Shown here: piece by piece, positions 5,718 to 12,770 of the stretch
How the letters are laid out: the number at the start of each line of letters is the position of its first letter
Position numbering within the stretch: the stretch's first letter is position 1
Source of the DNA: Lachnospiraceae bacterium
GTDB lineage: Bacteria > Bacillota > Clostridia > Lachnospirales > Lachnospiraceae
DNA: 32,870 nucleotides
NCBI GenBank assembly: GCA_024699355.1
Contig: JAILPR010000001.1
Coordinates: forward strand, 1-32,870
Reading direction: 5' to 3'
The notes under the pieces: generated by a model
What the model saw: the letters and a program-made list of their open reading frames with translations, nothing else
Told to the model about the DNA's origin: nothing
Databases searched by the model: none
Program-made: the position numbers and the translations under genes

Positions 5718-8039
5718 GGTTGTTTCCTCCTTTGGTAATTGTATGGTTTTCTGCGCCCGATCTCTGGTCGGATCATGCATGTCAAACAGATTTAAACGCA
5801 GTGCGTTGGTTACGACAAAAAAGCTGGATAAACTCATCGCCGCCGCACCGAACATCGGATTGAGTGCCCAGCCGAACAGATGAATATACGCACCTGCTGC
5901 CAGCGGGATCCCGATGACATTATAAAAGAATGCCCAGAACAGATTCTGGTGAATATTTCTTAAGGTCGCCCGACTTAACCGGATCGCAGCCGGCACATCC
6001 GACAGGCGGCTCTTCATCAGCACGACATCCGCGGCATCGATCGCCACATCCGTACCGGCTCCGATCGCGATGCCGATCTGTGCTGCCGTCAGCGCCGGGG
6101 CATCGTTGATGCCGTCACCGACCATAGTGACTTTGCCGTATTTTTGCAACTTGCGGATGACCGCTTCCTTGCCGTCCGGCAGGACTCCTGCGATCACTTC
6201 GCTGACACCGACCTGCTCTCCGATGGCCTGCGCCGTCTTCTCATGATCTCCGGTCAGCATCACGACATGGATGCCGAGATCCTTCAATTCTTTGATCGCC
6301 TGCGGACTCTCTTCCTTGATCACATCCGCAACCGCGATCAGGCCAAGCACCCGGTTTCCCCTGGCAAAAAAGAGCGGTGTCTTTCCTGCTCCGGCCAGAT
6401 TGAGGGATGCGGTGATCAGCGCTTCCGGCACCTCCGCATCCTTTCGGATCAGGTTGAGATTTCCGCCGACCACATTTTCGCCATCGATCACCGCGCTTAA
6501 GCCGTTGCCGGGAAGTGCCCGAAACTCCGTTACTTCCGGTAGCGTCAGCTTCTGCACTTCAGGATCATTGCAGATCGCTTTGGCAAGCGGATGCTCGCTC
6601 TTTGCTTCAAGGCCTTTGGCCATCTGTAACAGCAGTTCGGTAGAAACACCTTCTGCCGGCAGGATGTCGGTCACCTGCGGCTCCCCTTTGGTGATCGTTC
6701 CGGTCTTATCCAGGACCACGATCTGTGTCCGACCGGTCTCTTCCAGAGATGCCGCCGTCTTAAACATGATCCCGTTCTTTGCGCCGAGGCCGTTCCCGAC
6801 CATGATCGCAACCGGGGTTGCCAGGCCCAGTGCACAGGGACAACTGATGACCAGCACCGCGATCCCGCGTGCCAGTGCGTAGCCGAAGCTCTCCCCTGCA
6901 AAGAGCCAGATCAGGATCGTCAGGGCCGCGATCGCAATGACCGTCGGCACGAAAATGCCGGATACTTTATCCGCGATCTTGGCGATCGGCGCTTTGGTTG
7001 CCGCCGCATCCGATACCATCTGAATGATCTGTGCCAGCGTCGTATCTTCTCCGACTCTGGTTGCCTCGCACTTTAAAAATCCGGACTGATTTAGCGTCGC
7101 CGCGCTGACACTGTCTCCCGCGCTTTTATCCACCGGGATGCTCTCCCCGGTCAGGGCCGCTTCATTGATCGCGCTCTCCCCTTCAAGGATCACACCATCC
7201 ACCGGGATGTGCTCTCCCGGTCTGACAACAAACACATCTCCTTTTCTGACCTGTTCGATCGGCACGTTCACTTCGCTGCCGTCGCGGATGACATTGGCGG
7301 ATTTGGCTGCCAGTGCCATCAGACCTTTTAAGGCATCGGTGGTGCGTCCCTTGGACTTGGCTTCCAGCATCTTCCCGACGGTGATCAGTGTCAGGATCAT
7401 TGCCGCCGATTCAAAATAAAATTCATGCAGATAACCCATGGCCGCAGCGTGATCGCCGCGCATCTGCGCATCCGACATCAGAAACAGTGCCACGGTGCTG
7501 TAAAGAAATGCGGCACTGGATCCGAGTGCCACCAGCGTATCCATATTCGGTGCTCTGTGAAACAGACTCGTATAACCGCTGATGAAAAATTTCTGATTGA
7601 TGATCATGACGATCACCGTCAGCAAGAGTTCCAGCAGTCCCAGTGCTACCGGATTGTTTGCAAAAAATGCCGGGATCGGCCAGTTCCACATCGTATGTCC
7701 CATGGAGAAATACATCAATACGACCAAAAATCCCAGAGAAGTCAGAAGCCGCTTTTTCAGCAGCGGTGTCGCCTTATCCTCCAGTGCTTCCCGCTGTGCC
7801 GCAAGCTTTGCGGACATGCCGGATGCGCTGTGCTCTTCTCCATCCAGGATCGATGCCCCGTAACCGGCATCTTCGATCGCTTTGATGATCTTTGCCGGAT
7901 CAGCCGTTCCGCTGACCCCCATGGAATTGGTCAGCAGCGATACCGCACAGCTCTCGACCCCCGGCACCGCACCGACGGCTTTTTCCACGCGCGCCTGGCA
8001 GGCCGCGCAGCTCATTCCCGTAACTTGATATTGTTCCAT
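5505..8039 (-). CDS. copA: Copper-exporting P1B-type ATPase with N- and C-terminal HMA domains
   Basis: An 844-residue Cu(I)-translocating ATPase of the cytoplasmic membrane. The N-terminal metal-binding domain has GMSCAAC (cysteines at 11 and 14). The core shows the TGES loop, the membrane site SCPCALGLATP (CPC near 400), the phosphorylated DKTGT (near 445), the SEHPL nucleotide motif and GDGINDAP (near 640). The YN in transmembrane segment 7 and MxxSS in segment 8 agree with copper specificity. An unusual second HMA domain (GMMCAHC, near 785) is fused at the C-terminus, and its codons include a strong internal start at 5717. The gene follows csoR by 31 bp and shares its CsoR-boxed promoter, so it should be induced by copper. 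A terminator follows at 5453-5480. Confidence 0.95.
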   Translation of the reverse strand: MEQYQVTGMSCAACQARVEKAVGAVPGVESCAVSLLTNSMGVSGTADPAKIIKAIEDAGYGASILDGEEHSASGMSAKLAAQREALEDKATPLLKKRLLTSLGFLVVLMYFSMGHTMWNWPIPAFFANNPVALGLLELLLTVIVMIINQKFFISGYTSLFHRAPNMDTLVALGSSAAFLYSTVALFLMSDAQMRGDHAAAMGYLHEFYFESAAMILTLITVGKMLEAKSKGRTTDALKGLMALAAKSANVIRDGSEVNVPIEQVRKGDVFVVRPGEHIPVDGVILEGESAINEAALTGESIPVDKSAGDSVSAATLNQSGFLKCEATRVGEDTTLAQIIQMVSDAAATKAPIAKIADKVSGIFVPTVIAIAALTILIWLFAGESFGYALARGIAVLVISCPCALGLATPVAIMVGNGLGAKNGIMFKTAASLEETGRTQIVVLDKTGTITKGEPQVTDILPAEGVSTELLLQMAKGLEAKSEHPLAKAICNDPEVQKLTLPEVTEFRALPGNGLSAVIDGENVVGGNLNLIRKDAEVPEALITASLNLAGAGKTPLFFARGNRVLGLIAVADVIKEESPQAIKELKDLGIHVVMLTGDHEKTAQAIGEQVGVSEVIAGVLPDGKEAVIRKLQKYGKVTMVGDGINDAPALTAAQIGIAIGAGTDVAIDAADVVLMKSRLSDVPAAIRLSRATLRNIHQNLFWAFFYNVIGIPLAAGAYIHLFGWALNPMFGAAAMSLSSFFVVTNALRLNLFDMHDPTRDRAQKTIQLPKEETTMSTKTMKIEGMMCAHCEANVKKALEALDGVESAQVSHEKGCAIVSMSAEVADAVLKEAVEAKDYTVTEIA

Positions 8040-8070
8040 TGTATCCCTGTCTTTCTGTGGATCCGGTGCA

Positions 8071-8421
8071 TTATTTCATCAGCTTTTGCAGCGTTGCCAC
8101 CAGTTCATCCACTTTTACATCATTGCCGGCCAGGATATCTTCCTTCACGCAGGTCTTAATGTGATTGGAGAGCAGCACCTTTGTAAAACTGTTGAGTGCA
8201 CAGCTTGCCGCACTGACCTGTGTCAGGATATCGACGCAGTATGCGTCATCCTCGACCATTCCTTTGATTCCGCGGATCTGTCCTTCGATCTTACTCAATC
8301 TCGTTGTCAGATCCTTCCGCTCCTTTTCCGAGCGGATCTTATGCTCTGCCGTCATCTCTGCGGCTTCGCAGCAACCGTTCGTTGTCATCTCTGCGACTTC
8401 GCAGCAGTTGTTCTTTGCCAT
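8071..8421 (-). CDS. csoR: CsoR-family copper-sensing repressor with Cys-rich N-terminal repeats
   Basis: A small all-helical repressor of 116 residues that releases DNA when it binds Cu(I). The core runs from about residue 32, RLSKIEGQIRGIKGMVED. It carries the C-H-C copper site: AYCVDIL, then NHIKTCV with histidine and cysteine four apart. The N-terminus is unusual, with two 11-residue repeats (consensus M-[AT]-x-N-x-CCE-[VA]-A-E), each with a vicinal CC pair. The ATG at 8421 is chosen because GGAGG lies five bases upstream. A longer open frame to 8556 would translate the operator DNA itself, giving TPWGY twice, and is rejected. It is the first gene of the csoR-copA operon and should repress its own promoter through the boxes at 8458-8510. 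Confidence 0.92.
   Translation of the reverse strand: MAKNNCCEVAEMTTNGCCEAAEMTAEHKIRSEKERKDLTTRLSKIEGQIRGIKGMVEDDAYCVDILTQVSAASCALNSFTKVLLSNHIKTCVKEDILAGNDVKVDELVATLQKLMK
8351..8416. repeat. Two tandem 33-bp repeats encoding the CCE-containing N-terminus of CsoR
   Basis: Units at 8351-8383 and 8384-8416 are alike, each beginning GTCATCTCTGCG and containing CTTCGCAGCA. A partial third unit begins at 8417. Being 33 bp, each adds 11 residues in frame, which indicates a recent in-frame duplication. Confidence 0.8.
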
Positions 8422-8457
8422 CTCTTCCTCCGTTTTGCGCATTTTGCGCTGCGTCAT

Positions 8458-8517
8458 ATACCCCCATGGGGTATCCTTCCTACGCATCAATATATACCCC
8501 CAGGGGGTACTTGTCAA
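8458..8517 (-). promoter_or_regulatory. csoR-copA promoter with two CsoR operator boxes
   Basis: On the minus strand, TTGACA (8517-8512) and TATATT (8494-8489) are 17 bp apart. The near-perfect palindrome ATACCCCCAGGGGGTAC at 8494-8510 fills the spacer. A second box, ATACCCCCATGGGGTAT, is at 8458-8474, downstream of the -10, with centres 36 bp apart. Both match the G/C-tract inverted repeats known for CsoR. Copper-free CsoR would occlude the promoter. Confidence 0.85.
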
Positions 8518-8532
8518 CACCCTTCCTGCATC

Positions 8533-8564
8533 AAAAAATCCGCTGTCCAAAGACAACGGATTTT
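8533..8564 (-). terminator. Rho-independent terminator behind the MATE gene
   Basis: On the minus strand, AAAATCCGTTGTC and GACAGCGGATTTT (8564-8552 and 8547-8535) pair over 13 positions with one wobble, leave a 4-base loop, and run into TTTTTT (8538-8533). It separates the MATE gene from the csoR promoter. Confidence 0.8.
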
Positions 8565-8587
8565 CAGGCCGGGCCGGGCGGTTCTAT

Positions 8588-8603
8588 CCCGGTCAAAACC
8601 GGG
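8588..8603 (-). other. Small perfect hairpin just after the MATE stop codon
   Basis: CCCGGT and ACCGGG (8588-8593 and 8598-8603) form a 6-bp GC stem with a 4-base loop, three bases after the TAG stop at 8607-8609. No U-tract follows, so it is probably an extra 3'-end stem ahead of the main terminator. Confidence 0.35.
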
Positions 8604-8606
8604 CAC

Positions 8607-10010
8607 CTAGATGCTTGCGGTTTCGCCCGCCGCAAGTTTTCGCGCCAGCATATTCCGGATATGAACATAATACCAGATGACAAACGCACCGGTCAGGATC
8701 CAGCTTGCAGGATACGTCAGCACCAGTGAAGTATACGCCGCATCGCTTCCCAGCTGCTCTCTGACGGCGCCAAAACCCCAGAGGATCCAGAGCACACGCA
8801 GCGCGCAGACACCGATCAGTGTCGCGATCATCGGCACCATCGGCCGGTTCATCCCACGTGCGCAGGCGCAGGCCACGTTCATCGTTCCGCACATCCAGTA
8901 GGTCAGCATAAAGATCACCAAACGATCCGAAGCGATCTGCACCGCCTTGGGTGCATCCGGCAGATAAAACATCGTCAGCGGCACTCTCGCCGCCATGACC
9001 AGCATGCCAAGCCCCAGTCCGATCGCGATACAGTATCCCGTGGCGATCGCATAGATGCGATTGAACCGCTCGACTTTCCCGGCGCCGTAATTTTGACCGA
9101 TAAAGGTCATCGCACCCTGATCAAAGCCGTTCATCGCGATCCATACAAAGCCCTCGATGCTGCCCGCCGTCGCATTTGCCGAGACATATGACGTCCCCAG
9201 AGAATTGACGGACGACTGGATCATAACATTCGATACAGAAAAGAGCACCGACTGGATCCCGGAAGGCATCCCCAGATGCAGGATCTCGCGCACCGCCCGC
9301 GGATCGATCAACAGATGCCGAAGATCCACATGACACGGTCCGTCGATCACATAGAGCCTGTGCATGACCAGCACCGCAGAGATCATCTGCGCACTGATCG
9401 TAGCGATCGCAACGCCTGCAACGCCAAAGTCAAACTGTGTGACCAGCAGAATATTAAAGAGCACATTAAAGACTCCCGCACCCGACAGGTAATACAGCGG
9501 CCGCCTGGTATCACCGGTCGTGATCAGGACCGCACGTCCGAAACTGTAGACCATAAAAAACGGTGTTCCGCAAAAATAGATCTTCAGATACAGTGTCGCC
9601 TGATCAATGACATCCGCCGGTGTCTGCATCAGCCGTAAAAACGTCGGTGCACCCAAAAATCCCACCACCATGACGAACACGCCGAAGATGATCCCGAGGG
9701 CAACAGCTGTATGCGCACTTTTGCGTACCTGTGCAAAGTCTCCCCGGCCGATCTCCGTTGAGATCAGTGCCGTCACACCGGTGGCAATGCCGATGAACAG
9801 ATTCACCGACAGATTGATCAAAAACGAGGTCGATCCGACCGCTGCCACCGCCGTCTCATCGACAAACTGACCGACCACGATGATGTCCGCCGCATTAAAC
9901 AGCAGCTGTAGCATCCCCGTCAGCACGATCGGCAGACAAAAGATCAAAAACTTTCCCGCGATCGGTCCCTCCGTCATATTCATTTGTTTGGCGCTTAATC
10001 GACCTGCCAT
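8607..10010 (-). CDS. MATE-family multidrug/organic cation efflux transporter
   Basis: A polytopic membrane antiporter of 467 residues with about 12 predicted membrane segments in two related halves, the normal MATE layout. Recognisable stretches are TEGPIAGKFLIFCLPIVLTG at the start, FNAADIIVVGQFV in segment 1-2, TTGDTRRPLYYL between segments 5 and 6, and GFDQGAMTFIGQNYGAG in the second half. Such proteins export drugs or metabolites using Na+ or H+ gradients; the substrate cannot be predicted. The ATG at 10010 is preferred over an in-frame GTG at 10022, but neither has a strong ribosome binding site. It is the last gene behind the mutarotase-like and zinc-ribbon genes (32 bp gap) and is followed by a terminator. 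Confidence 0.9.
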   Translation of the reverse strand: MAGRLSAKQMNMTEGPIAGKFLIFCLPIVLTGMLQLLFNAADIIVVGQFVDETAVAAVGSTSFLINLSVNLFIGIATGVTALISTEIGRGDFAQVRKSAHTAVALGIIFGVFVMVVGFLGAPTFLRLMQTPADVIDQATLYLKIYFCGTPFFMVYSFGRAVLITTGDTRRPLYYLSGAGVFNVLFNILLVTQFDFGVAGVAIATISAQMISAVLVMHRLYVIDGPCHVDLRHLLIDPRAVREILHLGMPSGIQSVLFSVSNVMIQSSVNSLGTSYVSANATAGSIEGFVWIAMNGFDQGAMTFIGQNYGAGKVERFNRIYAIATGYCIAIGLGLGMLVMAARVPLTMFYLPDAPKAVQIASDRLVIFMLTYWMCGTMNVACACARGMNRPMVPMIATLIGVCALRVLWILWGFGAVREQLGSDAAYTSLVLTYPASWILTGAFVIWYYVHIRNMLARKLAAGETASI

Positions 10011-10041
10011 TTGTAAACTCACTTTCCGTCACTTCCGTTCC

Positions 10042-10293
10042 TTACCATTTTTTGTAAGGACACTTACTTTTTTTGGCCGCTGCCCGAAGCTCGACATAGC
10101 ATCCGCATGCCCGGCACGTTCCGGCCTCTAAATAATCACAGGACTTGCAGGTTGTCAGACGCTGTTCATACAGCACATCCCCCGCCTTCACATCCCGATC
10201 CATCTGATCGATCACCCGCAGCAGTTTGTCACGGTATGCTTCTTCATCGATTTCCTGCAACAGACATTTGGTACAGATCCGTTTTTCCGCCAT
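10042..10293 (-). CDS. Small zinc-ribbon protein, DUF6171-like
   Basis: An 83-residue protein rich in paired cysteines: ICTKC at the N-terminus, then TCKSCDYLEAGTCRACGCYV and a final KCPYKKW. The pattern looks like two metal-binding knuckles and matches my memory of the DUF6171 family, which is common in Lachnospiraceae and has no known function. The start ATG is three bases after the stop codon of the preceding gene, and its ribosome binding site (AGGGGG) lies inside that gene's last codons, so the two are translationally coupled. Zinc binding is inferred from the cysteine pattern. Confidence 0.75.
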   Translation of the reverse strand: MAEKRICTKCLLQEIDEEAYRDKLLRVIDQMDRDVKAGDVLYEQRLTTCKSCDYLEAGTCRACGCYVELRAAAKKSKCPYKKW

Positions 10294-10296
10294 CGA

Positions 10297-11046
10297 TCAT
10301 TCCCCCTCATCCGGGTGCTGTGCCTTTTCGCATGCTGCTTCTTTTTCCAGCACTTCTATGCGCTCCTCGCTAAACAGACAGGGGATCACCAGGAAGTTAC
10401 TTCCCTGCGCTTTTTCCCGGTCAAAATGCGATTCCGGATCTGCCTTCAGCCAGTCGTTGATCACCGTAGACTCTGCCGCTTTGCCGGAGATATTGACGTT
10501 TGTCCGTGGCTCTTCAAAATACGAAAAGAGCAGATTCTCATGCAGTGAGATATAGGCATACTGATCTCCCATCAGCAGCCCTTCTTCCACAATCGCCTGA
10601 TGGTAACGCACATACGAGGGGAGCTTTTCCGGATAGACAAAGGCGATCCGCCCGATCCGCTGTTTTCCCGGTTGTCTGCGCGCTTCTTCCCATGCTGCAA
10701 GATCCCCGGTCGGCTGATGATGATAATACACATTGATCATCGGTGCAAAGCAGACATCACCCTCTTCCCGCGGCCAGCGTTTCAGATACGGACGAAGTGC
10801 CGCAAACAGCTCTTCCGGCCGGATCCCGCCCTGCGCATGATCCTGCGCCGCCTCATCCGGCACGATCTCTTCCAGATAGATAAAGCCCATCTGTTCATAA
10901 CGGTAAAAAGAAACATTGCACAGCCTGCCTGCTTCGATTCCCGCAAGGCTCTGCTGCCGGCACGTCTCGATCGCTGCCGAGAGTTTCGTATCCTCGATTC
11001 CTTCAAGAAAACTGCATCGATACTGCATTCGTCTGATCATTTGCAT
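10297..11046 (-). CDS. Unassigned protein, possibly two L-rhamnose mutarotase-like domains
   Basis: A soluble protein of 249 residues with no signal peptide. I do not recognise a named family with certainty. The C-terminal half reads RIGRIAFVYPEKLPSYVRYH, later LLFSYFEE and SHFDREKA. The arrangement of YxxYH, a short strand ending in LLFSYFE, and a WL...SHFD helix recalls RhaM-type L-rhamnose mutarotases of the dimeric alpha+beta barrel fold. The N-terminal half has a weaker copy (YRCSFLEG ... FIYLEEI). A tandem barrel acting on rhamnose would fit the alpha-L-rhamnosidases upstream, but this is inference. The ATG at 11046 follows GAGGAG by about 10 bases; ATG at 11040 is also possible. It is coupled to the next gene. 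Confidence 0.6.
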   Translation of the reverse strand: MQMIRRMQYRCSFLEGIEDTKLSAAIETCRQQSLAGIEAGRLCNVSFYRYEQMGFIYLEEIVPDEAAQDHAQGGIRPEELFAALRPYLKRWPREEGDVCFAPMINVYYHHQPTGDLAAWEEARRQPGKQRIGRIAFVYPEKLPSYVRYHQAIVEEGLLMGDQYAYISLHENLLFSYFEEPRTNVNISGKAAESTVINDWLKADPESHFDREKAQGSNFLVIPCLFSEERIEVLEKEAACEKAQHPDEGE

Positions 11047-11117
11047 GTCTGCTACGCTCCTCACTACTGATGTCCTTTTATTCTATCATCTTCAGCACAC
11101 AATAACACACCCCATGC

Positions 11118-11145
11118 AAAAACGGGCGACCTTGGCCACCCGTTT
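11118..11145 (-). terminator. Terminator of the rhamnoside-utilisation operon
   Basis: On the minus strand, AAACGGGTGGCC and GGTCGCCCGTTT pair over 12 positions (with G-U wobbles) around a 2-base loop, ending in TTTTT (11122-11118). It lies about 20 bp after the stop codon of the MBL-SGNH gene. Confidence 0.8.
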
Positions 11146-11165
11146 CCCACATAGATCAACTTGGA

Positions 11166-12770
11166 TCAAAACTTCATCTCCGACATCTTTCGCAGCATCA
11201 GCTTTGCCGCATAACGATATCCCGCCTTCGTCATATGCCCCAAATACCAAAGCCCTGCATCGATCAGTTCCTGTTCCCGATACGCAGCGCTTTCCTCACG
11301 CTCCAGATCCATAACAAGCACCTTCGGACAGATCTCCGGCACCTGACGGATCAGGTCATTGACCATCAGCCCGATTGGCGTCGGCATCGGGTCGGTGATC
11401 ACGATGATCTGCGCCTTTGGCCACCTTGTGGTGATCAGATGTAAGATCCTGCCATAGCCACCGGCAAAAGACGGCAGCTGCGCAGCTTCGATCTCTCCAC
11501 GGATCGCGGAATCACGAAGTTCTTCAAAAGAACCCAGCCGCATTTCTCCTCTGCCGATCACATTGCTGTCGTTGGCCCCCAGGCCGATCAGATACAGATC
11601 ATGTTCCTTTTGTAAAAATCCTTCCTGCGTGCCATATCGCTCATACCAGGTTTTGGTCGTTAAACCGCCTGCGGAATAATTCGTAAACGTGATCCCGATC
11701 AGCCCGGCCATCACCTGCCCCCAGGACAATTCATAATAGTCTGTATAGCATCTGCTTTGATCCGGATTCAGGGAGACCAGCTCGCCGCTGGCAAGACTGT
11801 CTCCGATCCCGGCCATGGTCGGGAACCGCTTTGCAAGCGCCTGCTGCACCTGCATCATGTCCATACCTTCCTGCGTTGCCTGTTCTGCTGCCACCCTGCC
11901 GGTACGATGTTTAACGATTTGAGGATCCGCTGCCGGTTGGACACCCTTTGCTTCCGAAGAAATGATCATCCCGTCTTGCGCCATACGAAATCCGGCCTGT
12001 TCTACCAGAAGATTCATGTTCTCCGGGCCGCAGGCATAGGTCGTCCTGCCAAAATGCGATAAGTACAGTTTGGCTTCCGGCTTTAGCATTCCCTGCTTCA
12101 TCATGGCATCTCCAAGCATCCGGCACATTTGCAGGCAGTTATGTCCCGCGATCCGAAAATCGCAGGCATCCTCCCCGAGCGTGCCGTCCAGGATCACCCC
12201 GTCCAGCAACGTACTCCGCAGGATATCCCAGGTCCTGGTGATCATCCAACCGCCATCACACCCGTAAAACCAGGTGACTCCGTCTTTGGAACATAAAAAA
12301 TGACTCCCCCGCTCTCCATGCTCCGCGTAATGATTTGCTTCCAGTTGTTGCCAGGTGATCCCGCAGACCGTAACCTTCTGATGTTTTCGCAAAGGGCACA
12401 GGATCAGCTTTTTTCGCTGCGCTTCTCCGAGCCCGTTGCCGTGGATCCCCGCTTTCTCCAGATCCAGATTTTTCGCCGCCCCGCAATGATAATACAAACG
12501 GATCGGATGATCGAGCCTGCGCAGCAGTTCATCCATCGTATCCGTGCTCCAATGATCCGGATGCGTATGTGTCAAAAAGACTGCCTCAATGCCGGACAGG
12601 TCGGCCTTTGGATACCGCGCTGCTGCATGAAGCACCCCCGGTCCGGCATCGATCAGGATTTTTCGATCGATCATCAACGATGCGTGATAGCGAAAACAGC
12701 TGTCCTTTTCTTCCGGTGTATCCGGCCAATCCGCTCCGCCGGTTCCCAAAAACATAAGTTCCATACTCAT
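11166..12770 (-). CDS. Fusion of a metallo-beta-lactamase-fold hydrolase and an SGNH/GDSL hydrolase
   Basis: A single 534-residue open frame joining two hydrolase folds. Residues 1 to about 275 are a metallo-beta-lactamase fold: FLGTGGADWPDT at the start, the metal motif THTHPDHW near 67-74, NHYAEHG, GCDGGW and LSHFGRT supply the remaining likely ligands. It resembles PhnP-like phosphodiesterases more than beta-lactamases. From about residue 315 an SGNH hydrolase begins: GIGDSLASGE (block I serine), NYSAGG (block II) and GLGANDS (block III asparagine). A histidine occurs in YLGHMTKAGY, but the usual aspartate three residues before it is absent. SGNH enzymes near pectin genes are often acetylesterases, so deacetylation of imported oligosaccharides is plausible but unproven. 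No signal peptide is visible. The start overlaps the GH106-like stop by four bases (ATGA), so the two are coupled. A terminator follows. Confidence 0.85.
   Translation of the reverse strand: MSMELMFLGTGGADWPDTPEEKDSCFRYHASLMIDRKILIDAGPGVLHAAARYPKADLSGIEAVFLTHTHPDHWSTDTMDELLRRLDHPIRLYYHCGAAKNLDLEKAGIHGNGLGEAQRKKLILCPLRKHQKVTVCGITWQQLEANHYAEHGERGSHFLCSKDGVTWFYGCDGGWMITRTWDILRSTLLDGVILDGTLGEDACDFRIAGHNCLQMCRMLGDAMMKQGMLKPEAKLYLSHFGRTTYACGPENMNLLVEQAGFRMAQDGMIISSEAKGVQPAADPQIVKHRTGRVAAEQATQEGMDMMQVQQALAKRFPTMAGIGDSLASGELVSLNPDQSRCYTDYYELSWGQVMAGLIGITFTNYSAGGLTTKTWYERYGTQEGFLQKEHDLYLIGLGANDSNVIGRGEMRLGSFEELRDSAIRGEIEAAQLPSFAGGYGRILHLITTRWPKAQIIVITDPMPTPIGLMVNDLIRQVPEICPKVLVMDLEREESAAYREQELIDAGLWYLGHMTKAGYRYAAKLMLRKMSEMKF

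Noticed and set aside
8422..8556. N-terminal extension of CsoR to a farther upstream start
   Set aside because: The extra codons translate the two CsoR operator boxes and the promoter. The ATG at 8421 has its own ribosome binding site.
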